From assembly GCA_963921425.1 (NCBI GenBank), contig OY992833.1, forward strand, positions 8,281,228 to 8,345,227: a DNA stretch of 64,000 nucleotides. Reading direction: 5' to 3'. This DNA is from Dryas octopetala. Lineage: Eukaryota; Streptophyta; Magnoliopsida; Rosales; Rosaceae. The notes below the pieces were generated by a model. It was not told the DNA's origin, did no database searches, and saw only the letters and a list, made by a program, of their open reading frames with translations. The stretch's first letter is position 1. Each line of letters opens with the position of its first letter. The translations under genes were made by a program, and so were the position numbers. Shown in pieces: positions 25,055 through 37,504 of this stretch.

Positions 25055-27282
25055 TGTTGCTCCTTTTTGTACAACTTGTTTTACTTGGAATTTAGAAACG
25101 AATACCAAGTTGTAGCTCGCAAGTATACGAATCGCTCATGTAAGCATAGCGTATAAGTACGAGGTCGATCCCACGAGGAATAGGTAAATACACATCAAAC
25201 CAATTCAACTTACCAATTAGAATCACCAAACACACACACACGGCAGGGGGGGTTTGTAGATTGTTAAACTCACACACACCATATACACACACACACACAC
25301 AATTGCAATGCTAAGAATTCAGAATCCACACCAATTGATGGAAATACAACCAAGCAATTCAAGATAATGCATATAATAAAGTTCGTCTACTAAAAGGTTT
25401 GGCTAGTCACTTTTAGCAATTACTCCCCTTACTGTGCATAAACTAAGAGCTTCTTGGGCCTTCCTTAGCCAGTTAACTTGCATGTTCCCTAGTTCTAAGC
25501 TAAGGCAGCTGTTACCCATGCAAGAGTCGTTACGATCTGTGAGAGTGACAAACACATAGCGCATGGCTCCAAATTAATGTACTGTATGTCATCTATGATC
25601 CCTTTTCTCATGAATATTATCTTAGGATACCCACTTGTTGCCTACTGAAACTATCATCCTTTCGAGCTTGTTTAGTTTCACAACATAAATCTAGATGCAT
25701 GCAACCTAAGGTGATCAGTCAAAGATGCAAAACAAATAGAGTCAATTTAAATAGAGATCAAGGATTTACTACATGCATCAAATTAAATCACAAGTGTCAC
25801 CATTGCATAACTCACAATTAAAGTTTCATCATCCAACTTAGCAAAGCAATAAAAAACTCAAAACATAATAATAAAGAAAATAAAATATCTAGCTTCCATT
25901 ATAATAATTAAATCCACAATGAAAAACAAGAACAAACTAATTAACTAAGGAAAAAGAAGAGAATCAAAAGAAAAACAAAGAACATCATAAGAGGGTGGCA
26001 GCGGCACAAGAGAGAAGAAGAGGAGAGACATAGCAGCAAGGAGGCTCACGGCAAAGGTGAGCTAGGGCTGCGGCACATGGTCTCTCATTCTCCCTCAAGT
26101 GGCGCCACCCTCTCACTCTCTCCTTCTGAAATTCGGCCTCCCTCTCTCTCTTTGAATTCTGAAAATATAAAATATGGGAACCAAAAATTATGAAGTCTGA
26201 AGGGATATGATATATTTATAGAGGTGTAAGAGAGGAATCCTTGGGAGGCAAGGAGAAGACAAGGTGCGGCTAGGGTTTCATTAAAAGAACATGGGCTTAA
26301 GTGAATTTCTTGCTCCTTAAGACTTCTAATTTTCGGCCAAAAGTGGGCTTTCGGCTGATTTGGGCTCTTTTTGGGCGTAACTTATTTTCAGCTCGCGGAA
26401 CTGCTGCGCTACCTCCACTAAAATGACCATAACTTGAGCTAGAAAACTCGGAATCGAAATCCGTAAAATTCCCTGCGAAGCTAACATCCGTATCTTTCCA
26501 ACCATATATGGCATGCTACCTGATTCGTTCTGGAGAAGTACAGAATTGCTGTCGAAATTTGATGTTCAGATTTCAGGGTTTTGACTTCCTTGCAAGATAA
26601 GGACTCCTTGTGTGTCGACTTGGGCTAGGGTTTACAAACACACATGTGGGCTGCTGCAACCTTGTAAGCGTGATGGGCTTAAGTGACTTGCAAGTGGGCT
26701 GGCGCAAGGAAGCTTGGAATGGGCTGCTAGTGGCGTGATGGGCTTGCTCCCTTCTAGCTTGCGCATGGCTGTATGACTTGGGCTGAATGGGATGCACATA
26801 GGCCCTAGGGTTTTAGTGCATGGGCTACCACCTTGCATGGTGTGATGGACTTGGGCTGCTAGGTTTAGGCGCATGGCCTTGGTCCTTTGGGCTAGGGTTA
26901 TGCGCATGGCCCATAGTGCATGGGCTGCATGTGTGGTCCATGTCATGTGATGATGTGGCACGGTTGACCATTGACTTTGACCATTGACCTTTGACTTTGA
27001 CCAAAAGTCAACTTTGACCAAAAAGATTCCCCAAAAGATTCTGTCTGAGATTCTCCAAAGATTCCTTTCAGATTCCAGATCCTTCTAGCAGATTCCCTCA
27101 AGATTCTTTTTCCCATTTCTTCCATTTTTAGCTCAAAATAGCCTCATTTAGCTTCTTTCTCCATCATTACTTCATTTAACCTAAAAACACAAAAACAAGA
27201 CAACAGACACAAAAGTATCGAGTTCTAACACTCTAGGTTAGGGAGTTAGTATTATAAAATAACGTAAAATGAACACTCATCA
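25055..27282 (-). mobile_element. Family C LTR 4 (5'-most on the element strand)
   Basis: 2228 bp; its U3 end at 27282 abuts the target duplication CTGAG (27283-27287) and the gag of element B. Confidence 0.94.
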
Positions 27283-28884
27283 CTGAGGTAAGGGAAACCC
27301 CTTGGGAACTACCACATGGTTGCCTGAAGATGGCACAGAAGAGTCTAAGGTACCCTTAACAGGTTCGGCTATGATCTCAGGTGCATCTTCTGACTTGACA
27401 CCTTCCTTCACAACTTCTTTCTCCTCTTTCCCAACTATCTTACCCCCTCTGAGAGTAATTGCATTCACCTGCTCATTGTTCTTGGGGTTAATGATCACTT
27501 GCCCTGGAAGTCTCCCTGGCTCTCTTTGATTCAGTGCGGTAGCTAACTGGCCCATTTGTTGCTCAAGATTCGCAATGGCCCTATCAGTCTTCTGCATATG
27601 TGTCTCTGACTTCTGAATGAAAGACTGTGTGCTCTGAGCCATGGATGCAATCAAATCTTCCAAGGACTTCTTCTGAGGCTGTTGTTGTTGATAGCCCTGA
27701 TGTGCCTGATGTTGTGGAAATGAACCTTGAGGCTGCTGCTGATTCTGGTTATTACTCCACCTGAAATTGGGATGATTCCGCCACCCCGGATTGTAAGTAG
27801 GAGAGAATGGATCATTCCTGGGCCTCTGATTATATGAGTTGAGCATGTTGGCCTGTTCTTGCACAAACTCAGGGAAATCGGCACCATGAGGGCAAGAAAT
27901 CGTTTCATGTCCAGGTGTAGCACAAATGGCGCAAACCTCCAATGATGGAGCTTTCTGATTTAGGGCAAGTATGACATCCATCTTGCGTTCCAGCCGAGCG
28001 ATCTGCGCATTAGATGCAAGATTATTAGAAGTATTGACCTCATTAACACCAGCGCACTTACCTCGAGTATCTGAATGCATTGTTTCTCTTGCCATCTCTT
28101 CATAGAGGTCAGAGGCTTCCTGGGCTGTCTTATTCCTGATAGAACCACCTGAAAAATTAATCACAGCATTCCTACTCGCAAGGGTTAGTCCTTTATAAAA
28201 TATGCGCATCAATAAGTTCAAAGGAAGTCCATGATGTGGACATTGAAGTAGCAATGTATTAAAACGCTCCCAAGCCTCTGAGAATGACTCATCTTGTTGA
28301 GAAAACTGCATAATCTTGTCTCGCAGCATATCCGTCTTTTGAGATGAAAAGAACTTTTCTAGGAACTTCTTCTCAATTTCATCCCAAGTCCTCAGTGATC
28401 CAGGTTTCAAAGAATTCAGCCAAAACTTAGCTTTATCCTTCAGAGTGTAAGGAAACACCCTCATCTTGAGTTGATTCTCATTCACACCTGTCAAGGGCAA
28501 AAAGCTCACAGCATTAAATATATCTTTAAGGTGAGTTAGCGGATCTTCACTAGGTAAACCATGAAAAGAGGGTAGCATATTAAAGTGAGAAGAGAGCTCA
28601 TAATTTCTTGCAGCAGGTGGCAAGGCAATGCTCGAAGGGGAAGCAGGGATGGTCGGGATGTCTAGATCCCCCATGTGTTCCACGTTGTCTTCCTCGGCCA
28701 TAACTTTTTCAAATTGGTGAGAGCTTGATGAAGATGTAAGAGACGGTGTAGGGGATGGCAAAGGTAGACGTGTTGCTGCTCGAACTAACTCCGCCTTACT
28801 CCTTTCACAAAACAACCTGATTTCGGCTAATCTCTCATCCAAATATGTGTCCTCAATTGACTTGTTAGGATCTGGCTGGGACAT
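27283..28884 (-). pseudogene. gag: Element B gag, cut off from pol by the C array
   Basis: Gag of an Athila-type element. The chosen ATG is at 28884; an in-frame TTG two codons upstream is not a credible start. Numbered from that TTG, residues 100-245 are the Gag core (LPSFHGLPSEDPLTHLK, then FPYTLKDKAKFWL). One zinc knuckle, C320-x2-C323-x4-H328-x4-C333, follows, for RNA binding. Next come a glutamine-rich stretch and a conserved region with NPKN. The frame is intact up to 27283, where the C LTR supplies a stop (27280-27282). Its phase continues into the protease at 11879, so this is the N-terminal part of one gag-pol ORF. It could still be translated as Gag alone (inference). Confidence 0.9.
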
Positions 28885-29475
28885 GCACAAGTACCTACAA
28901 AATAAGAGACAAACACGTTAGAACCACAATTAAACAATAAGAAAGAAAAGTAATTTTTTTCGGATTTTTTTTTTTTTGAAATAAGTAAATTATGTAACTA
29001 AATAAATACGAAAATCAGAAAATAAAACGAAAAATAAAAACAGAAAAGGAAAATCAATTAATCAAAGTGAAAAAACTAAAAGGGAAATTATCAAATCAGA
29101 AAACTAAAACAAGAATCAATTCAAATTCAAATTCCCTAATTGGATGCAATCCTACCTAACTTGGAAATTAATTAGCCCAAACTAATTAGGAACAATCACC
29201 AAATCAGATCATGCAAATAAGGCAAGGAATTTAAATTTAAACTTACCTTCCTAATCAGATGCACAACTAAAACCAAATCAGAAACCAAAACAAGTTAAGA
29301 AGGAAACACAAGACACAATCCTACCTAACTTGTGACTCACGACACAAGAACAAAAAGAAAGGAAACTAAATTAATAAAAAGAAAACAGCCAATAATCAGT
29401 AAATAAAAACACTAAAATAACGCACTAAGATTGTCACAAAGATCAAAACTAGTCCCCGGCAACGGCGCCAAAAAC
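28885..29475 (-). other. Element B leader and primer-binding site
   Basis: About 590 bp of A-rich untranslated leader. The PBS at 29453-29470 is a perfect match to the tRNA-Asp 3' end. Directly before the gag ATG the element strand reads TCTTATTTTGTAG then G, resembling a splice acceptor. Confidence 0.88.
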
Positions 29476-30614
29476 TGTTTGTTTTAAATTTAAATACTCG
29501 CAGTGCACGAATCTATATATAATATAGATGGCAAGCAAGGTCGATCCCACGAGAACTATTATTGATCTTTAAATGATAATCCGTATGCTAAAAGGAAACA
29601 AGAAAACAAGACACGAGTGGCTGCCCAAGTTGTCACGCCTAGGGCAGCTGCTCACTTGAAATGAAACACACGCACACACACACGAATGAGAGGGAGTTTG
29701 TATGACTTGAAAACAGCAAATTAAACCTAACTTTAAAGACTAAAATGCGCAACTAGCAAAGAGTATGGAAACAGCAAGTTATCTTGTGAAAATAGATTGA
29801 TAGATGATACTAGGACTCTAGGACTTTACCACTAGACCTCATATCCAATGTCATGGTGCAATTTCTGAAACCTTTAATTCCTATTGATGAATGCATTCGC
29901 ATATTCACCTATGGCATAGCATGAAATGCATGATTCCCCAAATGTACAAACTAGTGCATGGCGTCTACCCTAGTTCTTGTACTCTATATGTGACCTATGC
30001 ATGGCATCTACATAGGAACACACAAACAGAATTCATTAAGCTTATATGAGAAAATAAATGCAATTAAACCCCTAGTGCATGGCGTCTACCCTAGGTGATT
30101 TAAAATTGATTTCACACAATTAGAATTCAGCCAATTACTAAATCCTAAGTTGTTTATCACTTGTATTAGGGGCTGATTGGTTGTCCTCACCCTAAATTGA
30201 TTAAATTCTAGATGCAATAACCCTAGGTGATCAATCAAGGATTAAAAACACATAGAGAACAATGATAACAGTGAAATCAAAATCATCAATCCATGGAATT
30301 AAACAAACAGCAACTACATCACCAATCCATTGAATATTCGGCCTAGGGCTGAATCCTAGGCCCTAGAAAACGTGATTAGTTCATGCTAGAGAACAAGAAC
30401 AGCCACGAAATCATGTTTATCATCTAACAATTACAAGAAAAGAAGAAGAAGAAGAGAAAACACCCCAAGGAGAGCTCACGCCTCCAGCAGCCCCTCTCTC
30501 TCTATTTTCTGATTTTTTCCAAGTGTCTGAACTCCTAAAATGATAGAAAGAGATGTATATATAAGGGTGTGCAGCAGCTAGGGTTTTGGGAAGGAAGGAT
30601 GTGCGGCCAGCTAG
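29476..30614 (-). mobile_element. Element B 5' LTR, first part
   Basis: 1139 bp starting TGTTTG; continues at 33130. Its TATA box (TATATATA, about 30556-30563) survives, but the solo A LTR now separates it from the distal U3. Confidence 0.92.
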
Positions 30615-33124
30615 TGTTGATGTGTTTTCTTAGAATCAAATAAACAATTACCTCATTCTAAGTTTACTCGCAAGTGCACGAATCGCATCAGTAGCAAAGC
30701 GTACAAGCACGAGGTCGATCCCACAGGGAATGGTTAATATACAACAAATCAGTGCAAATAATCACTAGAATAACTAAATGGGGGGTTTTGAAAGATGGAA
30801 ACACACACACACATCACCACACGCACACACACTTTATTCTATCTTGCAATGTTAATTTTCAGTCTCAAATCAGATAAGCATGCAATAACCATCCAAGGCT
30901 AATGACAGTTAATTTGAACACAACATATTAAAGTTTGACAGCTAAAAAGGTTTGGCTAGTTACTTTCTCGCCATTGTTCTCCTAATGCATAAACTAAGAG
31001 CTTCTTGGGCCTTCCTTAGCCAGTTAACCTACATGTTCCCTAGTTCAAGCTAAGGCAGCTGTTACCCATGCAGGAGTCATTAAGTTCTATGAGAACGTCA
31101 AACATGCACAACATATAAGCTTTGACTATTTCCTTATAGAGGTCGCCCAACCCCACTACCAAGAATAATCCCTTATTCCCTTGTTACTTGTGGTTTAGTG
31201 TCTTTGACTATTTCACAGCTAAACCTAACAGATAAACTAGATGCAATTACCCTAAGGTGGCCAATCAAAGGATGCAAACAACTAGTGACGGGGGTTTTAA
31301 TAGATAGTGGAAATTTAATATGTGCAAACATCAAACTAACAGACCAAGAGACGGATAAACGATTTGTTAAAGCATACGAATCCATTAATCGACCTACAAC
31401 TAACATGCAAAATAGAATAACTAACCTACATAATTAAATACAATAAATAAAAGAAAACAGCAACAAATAAATGAAGTCCCAATTCATGATTGCTAACGGA
31501 AATCAGAAACGCAAACTAAACAAACTTAGAAACATAAACTAAACAACTAATTTAAAGTGCAAAAACTAAATGGAATCAGAAACGCAAGACACACAAGATT
31601 AAACGCATGCACTAATTAAAAATCAGAAACTTAAAGCAACTAGAACAACTACACAATTAAATGAGATCACATAAATTAAATTACATAAACATAAACAATT
31701 AACTAAAATCAGAACCAAAGCTAATAAAGAAATAAAAAGACAACTAAATAAAACCAGCAAATTAATTAAATAAAATCAGTAACATGATCCAACAATAAGA
31801 ATAGATACTAGAAGGAAAAGGAAAACAAAAATCAGAGGTGCAACAAATGGGGGCTGCGGCAAGGAGAGAAGAAGGAGGAGGCACCTAGCACAAGCAATTG
31901 GCTCACGGCAAGGTGAGCTTGGGCTTGCGGCAGCAGGTGATCCTTCCCTCTCAATGTCACGCCACCCTCTTCCTAAACCTCTCTCTGAATTCGGCTCACC
32001 TTACAAGAATGAAAGTCTGAAACTAAAAACCTAAATCAGCAAAATAAAACTAAGAGAGAGAAGAGAGAATTCGGCTGAACCTAGGAGGAGTAAAAAGTGT
32101 CTCTAAAAGTCTGAATGAGGGGATTTAAATAGGAGAAGCCTTCCTTGAGAGGCAAGGAAAAGACTTGCGGCTGCATAGGGTTTTCCTTCTCCTAGTGCCT
32201 TACGGCTTCAGCTAGGGTTAGCTGACTAGGGCCTTGGCGTGATGGGCTGCTCCCTTATGGGCTTGAGTGGCTCACGCCTAGCCTAGCTAGGGTCCCTCCT
32301 TGGCGCATGGGCTGGTAGTCTTGGGCTTTGGGCTTGCATGTTGGGCTTCCATGTTGGGCTTCAGTAGCTTGCACAAGATGGGCTAGGGTTTCACTCCATG
32401 GGCTTCCACCTTGGGCTTGCGCATGGCCCCTTATCTTGCTAGGGTTTGCATGGCATGCATGCGCATGCATGGCTGCCATCTACCTCCTTGCGTGTGGCTT
32501 TTGGGCTGCTAGGGTTTGGGCCCATGCATGTGCATGCATGGCCCACTTGGTTCGGCATCCCTAGGGCCCATGGGCCCTCCACTTTTGACTTCCCATTTTG
32601 CCCCTCATTTCCATTTGAATTCAAATTCATTTCTTCCCTCCATTCATTTCCATGGATTTCCACCACCTTCTGGAAGCTTCTGGAACCTTGAAAAACATTT
32701 CCTGGTGCAACTAGGATTTCTTGAAAATGAGAGATTCCTTATCCATTTCGACTTCTCATAATGACCATATTGCCCCTGGGATCTCCTAGTGTCACTAGGA
32801 CTCCTTTCCCTAGTTGGGTTAGGTTTCCTAGTTCAACCAGGATTTCCTGTTCGAATCAGGATTTCACATTTCTGGCTCCGCAATGATGGTTCTGGACTTG
32901 ATGTTTCCTAGTGTGACTAGGGATCCTCATTTGACTAGGATTTCTACACTTTTCCTGGTTTGACCAGGAATTGTCCCAAAATGGCTCCATTTGCTTCTTT
33001 TTCTCATTTCTGCTTCATTTGACCTGAAAACACAAAAACAAGACAAGAAACACAAAATAGCGAGTTCTAACACTCTAGGTTAAGGAATTAGTATCATAAA
33101 GTGATGCAAAATGCACACTCATCA
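30615..33124 (-). mobile_element. Solo family A LTR inside the B LTR
   Basis: 2510 bp, TGTTGATG at the left and ...ACTCATCA at the right, flanked by the direct duplication GCTAG (30610-30614 and 33125-33129). The uninterrupted B LTR at about 5650 carries the site once. With no internal region, this is a recombination product of a full element. It postdates the B insertion. Its U3 includes the palindrome cluster and the CATGCATG block. Confidence 0.95.
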
Positions 33125-33129
33125 GCTAG

Positions 33130-33651
33130 GGTTAGGTTTAGAAAACTAGGGTGTGCGGCATGGGCTTGGCTTCTTGGGCTTAAGTGACTTGCGCAAGGCC
33201 CTAGGGTTTCTCCCTCTCTTTTGCGCAAGGTGCAGCTGACTTCTATGGGCTTGGTGTAGCTGATTTCCTCCCCATTGAGCCTCCAATAAATCAGGAATTA
33301 AAATGAAATAAATAAGGTAATATCAAATCTGATTTTTAGAGCCCAATTAGGGAAGGAGAGCCTTGCAAGGTGCGGCCAGCTCCTCTCTCTTAGCACACAC
33401 GCCACTTCCTATGTGGTTTGGGCTGGGCTTTCATTTCTTCATGCTCTTGAACCCTCTCTTGATCTTGGGCTTCCATTTAAACAGCAAATATTCATTTAAG
33501 CTCAAAATGGGCTGATTTGCATCCATTTAATTCCTATGGGCTTTCCACCTACAAAAGAGAAAAACACAAATAAATAACATAAAATATAGGGACTAAGTAC
33601 TAAATACATGAAGATAGAGGGCCTAAAATGCAAACATTTAAGGACCTAACG
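33130..33651 (-). mobile_element. Element B 5' LTR, second part
   Basis: 522 bp. With 29476-30614 it makes 1661 bp, the same as the 3' LTR. The terminal base is G (33651) where the other LTR has A, so the canonical CA end is mutated. The duplication ACTAC follows at 33652-33656. Confidence 0.92.
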
Positions 33652-33656
33652 ACTAC

Positions 33657-35456
33657 CAAGAATAATCTCTTATTCCCTTGTTACTTGTGGTTTAGTGTCT
33701 TTGACTATTTCACAGCTAAACCTAACAGATAAACTAGATGCAATACCCTAAGGTGGCCAGTCAAAGGATGCAAACAACTAGTGACGGGGGTTCTAATAGA
33801 TAGTGGAAATTTAATACGTGCAAACATCAAACTAACAGACCAAGAGACGGATAAACGATTTGTTAGAACATGCAAATCCATTAATCGACCTACAACTAAC
33901 ATGCAAGATAGAATAACTAACCTACATAATTAAATGAAATAAATAAAAACAGAAACTAACAAATAAACAAAGTCCCAATTCATGCTTGCTAAAGAAAATC
34001 AGAAACGCAAAATTAAAGGCACAACTAAACAACTAAATTAAATTGCATAAATTAAATTGCATAAACATAAACAACTAAATGAAATCAGAACCATGCATTA
34101 AATAAATTCAGAATCATAAACTAATTAACTTCAGTAGCATAAACCAACAATTAAAATAGAAACTAGAACGAAATTCAAAAGAAACAAGGGGAAGAGGCTG
34201 CGGCAAGACAAGGAAGAGAAGGCACCTTGCACAAGCAATTTGGCTCACGGCTATGGTGAGCTAGGGCTTGCGGCTTAGGGGTGTCCTTCCTTGCAGCCAC
34301 GCCACTCCTCTCTCTCTCTCTACCTTCGGCTAGCCCTCACAAGAATTAAACTAAAACTAACCTAGAACAGCAAAAATAAAACTAGAGAACAAAAAGGAAT
34401 TTCGGCTGGAGTTGGAGGTGAGAAAAAGTGATCCCTAGGGTTCTGAATGAAGGGGGTATATATAGAGGAAGCATTCCTTGAGAGGCAAGGAGGAGAAAAC
34501 TTGCGGCTGCTAGGTTTCCCTCTCCTTGTTGCTTGCGGCTTCAGCTAGGGTTAGGTGCATCAGGGCCTTGCGGCATGGGCTGCTCCTTTTGGGCTTAAGT
34601 GGCGCATGCAAGTCAGCTAGGGCCCCCTCCTTGGCGCATGGGCTGCTGGTCTTGGACCTTGATGTGCTTTGGGTTCACATGTGTTGGGCTGAGGTGGCTT
34701 GCACAAGATGGGCTAGGGTTTCACTTCATGGGCTTCCACCTTGGGCTTGCGCATGGGCCCCCTTGGCTGCTAGGGTTTGCATGGCATGCATGCGTATGCA
34801 TAGGCTGCCATCTTCCTCCTTGCGCATGGCCTTTGGGCTGCTAGGGTTTGGGCCCATGCATGTGCATGCATGGCCCATCTTGGTTCGGCATCCCTAGGGC
34901 CCATGGGCCCTCCACTTTTGACTTCCCATTTTGCCCCTCATTTCCATTTGAATTCAAATTCGTTTCTTCCCTCCATTCATTTCCATGGATGTCCACCACC
35001 TTCTGGAAGCTTCTGGAACCTTGGACAACATTTCCTGGTGCAACTAAGATTCCTTGAAAATGAGAGATTCCTTATCTATTTCGACTTCTCGTAATGACGA
35101 TATTGCCCCTAGGGTCTCCTAGTGTCACTAGGACTCCTTTCCCTAGTTGGGTTAGTTTCCTAATTCAACCAGGATTTCCTATTCGAATCAGGATTTCACA
35201 TTTCTGGCTCCGCAATGATGGTTCTGGACTTGATGTTTCCTAGTGTGACTAGGAATCCTCATTTGACTAGGATTTCTGCAGTTTTCCTGGTTTGACCAGG
35301 AAATGTCCTAAAATGGCTCCATTTGCTTCTTTTTCTCATTTCTGCTTCATTTGACCTGAAAACACAAAAACAAGACAAGAAACACAAAATATCGAGTTCT
35401 AACACTCTAGGTTAAGGAATTAGTATCATAAAGTGATGCAAAATGCACACTCATCA
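33657..35456 (-). mobile_element. Family A 5' LTR, second part (U3 side)
   Basis: Continuation of 3995-4540, 1800 bp, ending ...ACTCATCA at 35456. TATA box TATATATA at 34457-34464. Contains the GGGCTT / CATGCATG block (about 34550-34900) and the interrupted palindromes (35118-35300). Confidence 0.93.
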
Positions 35457-36788
35457 TCCCACATTGAAGAGAAAGAGAAATCTCATCCCCACTCTCCTCT
35501 ATAAATACATCTTTATAGCTCAAAGAGAGGTTCTTCTCTCTGAAATTTCAGAAACCCTAGCTGTTCTCTCTCTCTCTCTTGTAGCCGCCAATACCCTAGC
35601 CTCCTTTCTCTCTCTTTCTTTTCTCACGCAGCCTAGGAACCCTAGCAGCCCCCATTATTTCTCTTCCCTTGCTGCAGCCACCATCATCTTTCTCTTCTCT
35701 TTATTTTTCTACTGAACAGAAGGAGGAGTAAGGAGTCAAGCCGCTGCCACCTTGTGCCGCTGCTGCCACCTAGTGCCGCCGCTGCCACCTTGTGCCGCTG
35801 CTGCCACCTTGTGCCGCCACTGCTGCAACCTTGTGCCGCCGCTGCTTCCACTCTCTAAGGATGTTCTCTTTGTTTTTCTTTTGGAATTCTAGTTTTTAAT
35901 TGTTTTGTTTAATTAGTTTGCTTTCCAACATGAATTGGAAATTTATTTATATTATTCTGATTTTCTTTTCTATTTTAATTATGTAGGTTTATTTATTCTA
36001 TCTTACATGTTAGTTGTAGGTTGATTAATGGACTTGCATGCTTTAACAAATCGTTTATCCGTCTCTTGGTCTGTTAGTTTGATGTTTGCGTGTATTAAAT
36101 TTCCATTATCTATTTGAACCCGTCACTAGTTGTTTGCATCCTTTGACTGGCCACCTTAGGGTAATTGCATATAGTTTATTTGTTAGGTTTAGCTGTGAAA
36201 TAGTCAAAGACACTAAACCACAAATAACAAGGGAATAAGGGATTATTCTTGGTAATGGGGTTGGGCGACCTCTATAAGGAAATAGTCAAAGCTTATATGT
36301 TGTGCATGTTTGACGTTCTCACGGATCTTAATGACTCTTGCATGGGTAACAGCTGCCTTAGCTTGAACTAGGGAACATGTAAGTTAACTGATTAAGGAAG
36401 GCCCAAGAAGCTCTTAGTATATGCCTTAGGAGAACAATTGCGAGAAAGTAACTAGCGAAACCTTTTTAGCAGTCAAACTTTAATACATTGTGTTCAAATT
36501 AATTGTCATTAGCCTTGGATGGTTATTGCACGCTTATCTAATTTGAAACTGAAAACTTAACATTGCAAGATAGAATAAAGGGTGTGTGCGTGTGGTGTGT
36601 TGTGTGTGTGTTTCCATCTTTCCAAAAACCTCCATTTAGTTATTCTATTGATTAATTGAATTGATTTGTTGTGTATTAACCATTCCCTGTGGGATCGACC
36701 TTGCACTTGTACGCTTTGCTACTGATGCGATTCGTGCACTTGCGAGTATACTTGGAATGAAATAGATGCTTATTTTGTTCTAAGAAAA
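35457..36788 (+). mobile_element. Divergent plus-strand A-like LTR, truncated at both ends
   Basis: Its right half matches family A LTRs in reverse orientation: GTCTCTTGGTCTGTTAG, the TAACAGCTGCCTTAGC block and GTGGGATCGACC. Its left half differs. It has TATAAATA at 35500-35507, a CT-rich leader and a 19-bp minisatellite. The left end is cut by the A LTR ending at 35456; the right end stops about 12 bp before the expected CAACA terminus. The short open frame at 35443-35715 lies in the leader and is not supported as a gene. Confidence 0.75.
35740..35846. repeat. GCCGCTGCTGCCACCTTGT minisatellite
   Basis: About five to six tandem copies of a 16- to 22-bp unit, mostly 19 bp. It lies in the predicted transcribed leader of the LTR at 35457-36788. 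Confidence 0.85.
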
Positions 36789-36837
36789 TCAATTCATTGA
36801 TATTAGACACCATTCCCCGGCAACGGCGCCAAAAACT
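36789..36837 (-). other. Inverted A leader fragment with PBS
   Basis: A minus-strand leader piece, with a perfect PBS at 36814-36831, is joined directly to the end of the plus-strand LTR at about 36788. This is a rearrangement junction, not an insertion, because no LTR end lies at the join. Confidence 0.8.
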
Positions 36838-37504
36838 TGTGGATTTCGACTTCACCTAGGCCCAAAGCCCAATTGACTTCATGACATGATATGGTTGACC
36901 CTTGACCATTGACTTTGACTTTCAATTTTGCCCCTCTCTTCCTCTTGGATTCGAATTCATTTCTTCCCTCCATTTGATACCTTGGATGCCCACCACCTTC
37001 TAGAAGCTTCTGGAACCTTGACTTCATTGAGTTGACTTTGACCAACCTTTCCTAGTCCAACTAGGATTTCTTGTAAATGAAAGATTCCTTATCCATTTTG
37101 ACTTCTCGTAATGACCATATTGCCCCTGGAGTCTCCCAGTGTCGTTAGGACTCTTTTCCCTAATAGGGTTAGGTTTCCTAGTTCAACTAGGAATTCCTGT
37201 TCCAATCAGGATTTCTCATTTCTGGCTCGACAATGATGGTTCTGGACTTGATGTTTCATAGTGTGACTAGTAATCCTCATTTGACTAGGATTTCAGCTCT
37301 TTTCCTGGTTCGACCAGGAATTGATCCATTTTCCTAATTTGACCAGGAAATGTCCCAAAACGGCTCCATTTGCTCCTATTTCCTATTTATGCTTCATTCG
37401 ACCTAAAAACACAAAAACAAGACAACAGACACAAAAGAATCGAGTTCTAACACTCTAGGTTAGGGAGTTAGTATCATAAAATAGCGTAAAATGAACACTC
37501 ATTA
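36838..37504 (-). mobile_element. Internally deleted minus-strand LTR
   Basis: Begins with the LTR terminus TGT next to the PBS spacer, then jumps at 36840/36841 into mid-U3 (TTGACC/TTGACT words at 36892-36922, then the palindrome region) and ends ...ACTCATTA at 37504. R, U5 and the promoter are missing: 667 bp instead of about 2.4 kb. Confidence 0.8.

Larger units (their letters stand above)
11880..27282 (-). mobile_element. Family C tandem array: four LTRs, three internal regions
   Basis: A 15,403-bp minus-strand array of the form LTR-int-LTR-int-LTR-int-LTR with one target duplication (CTGAG) at its outer ends. LTR starts are 11880, 16309, 20626 and 25055; each LTR is 2228 bp. Unit periods are 4429, 4317 and 4429 bp; the middle unit lacks 112 bp. 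Internal regions are about 2.2 kb with PPT and PBS but no gag or pol, so the element is non-autonomous. I saw no substitutions between units when reading along. The array probably arose from a single insertion enlarged by LTR-LTR unequal recombination, or was integrated as a multimer. Confidence 0.95.
4541..33651 (-). mobile_element. Element B: complete Athila-type element with nested insertions
   Basis: A full LTR retrotransposon on the minus strand, flanked by the 5-bp duplication ACTAC. Order on the minus strand: 5' LTR (29476-30614 plus 33130-33651), PBS (29453-29470), gag (from 28884), protease, RT, RNase H, integrase (stop at 8012), 3' non-coding region, PPT (6202-6217), 3' LTR (4541-6201). 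Subtracting the C array and the solo LTR with their duplications leaves about 11.19 kb, normal for Athila. Both LTRs are exactly 1661 bp. I noticed about four differences between them (near 4545, 4617, 4644 and the last base), so the insertion appears young. No env-like ORF is present. Confidence 0.95.

Noticed and set aside
30615..33124. Full-length second A element here
   Set aside because: There is one LTR, with a duplication on both sides and no PBS, PPT or internal sequence, so it is a solo LTR.
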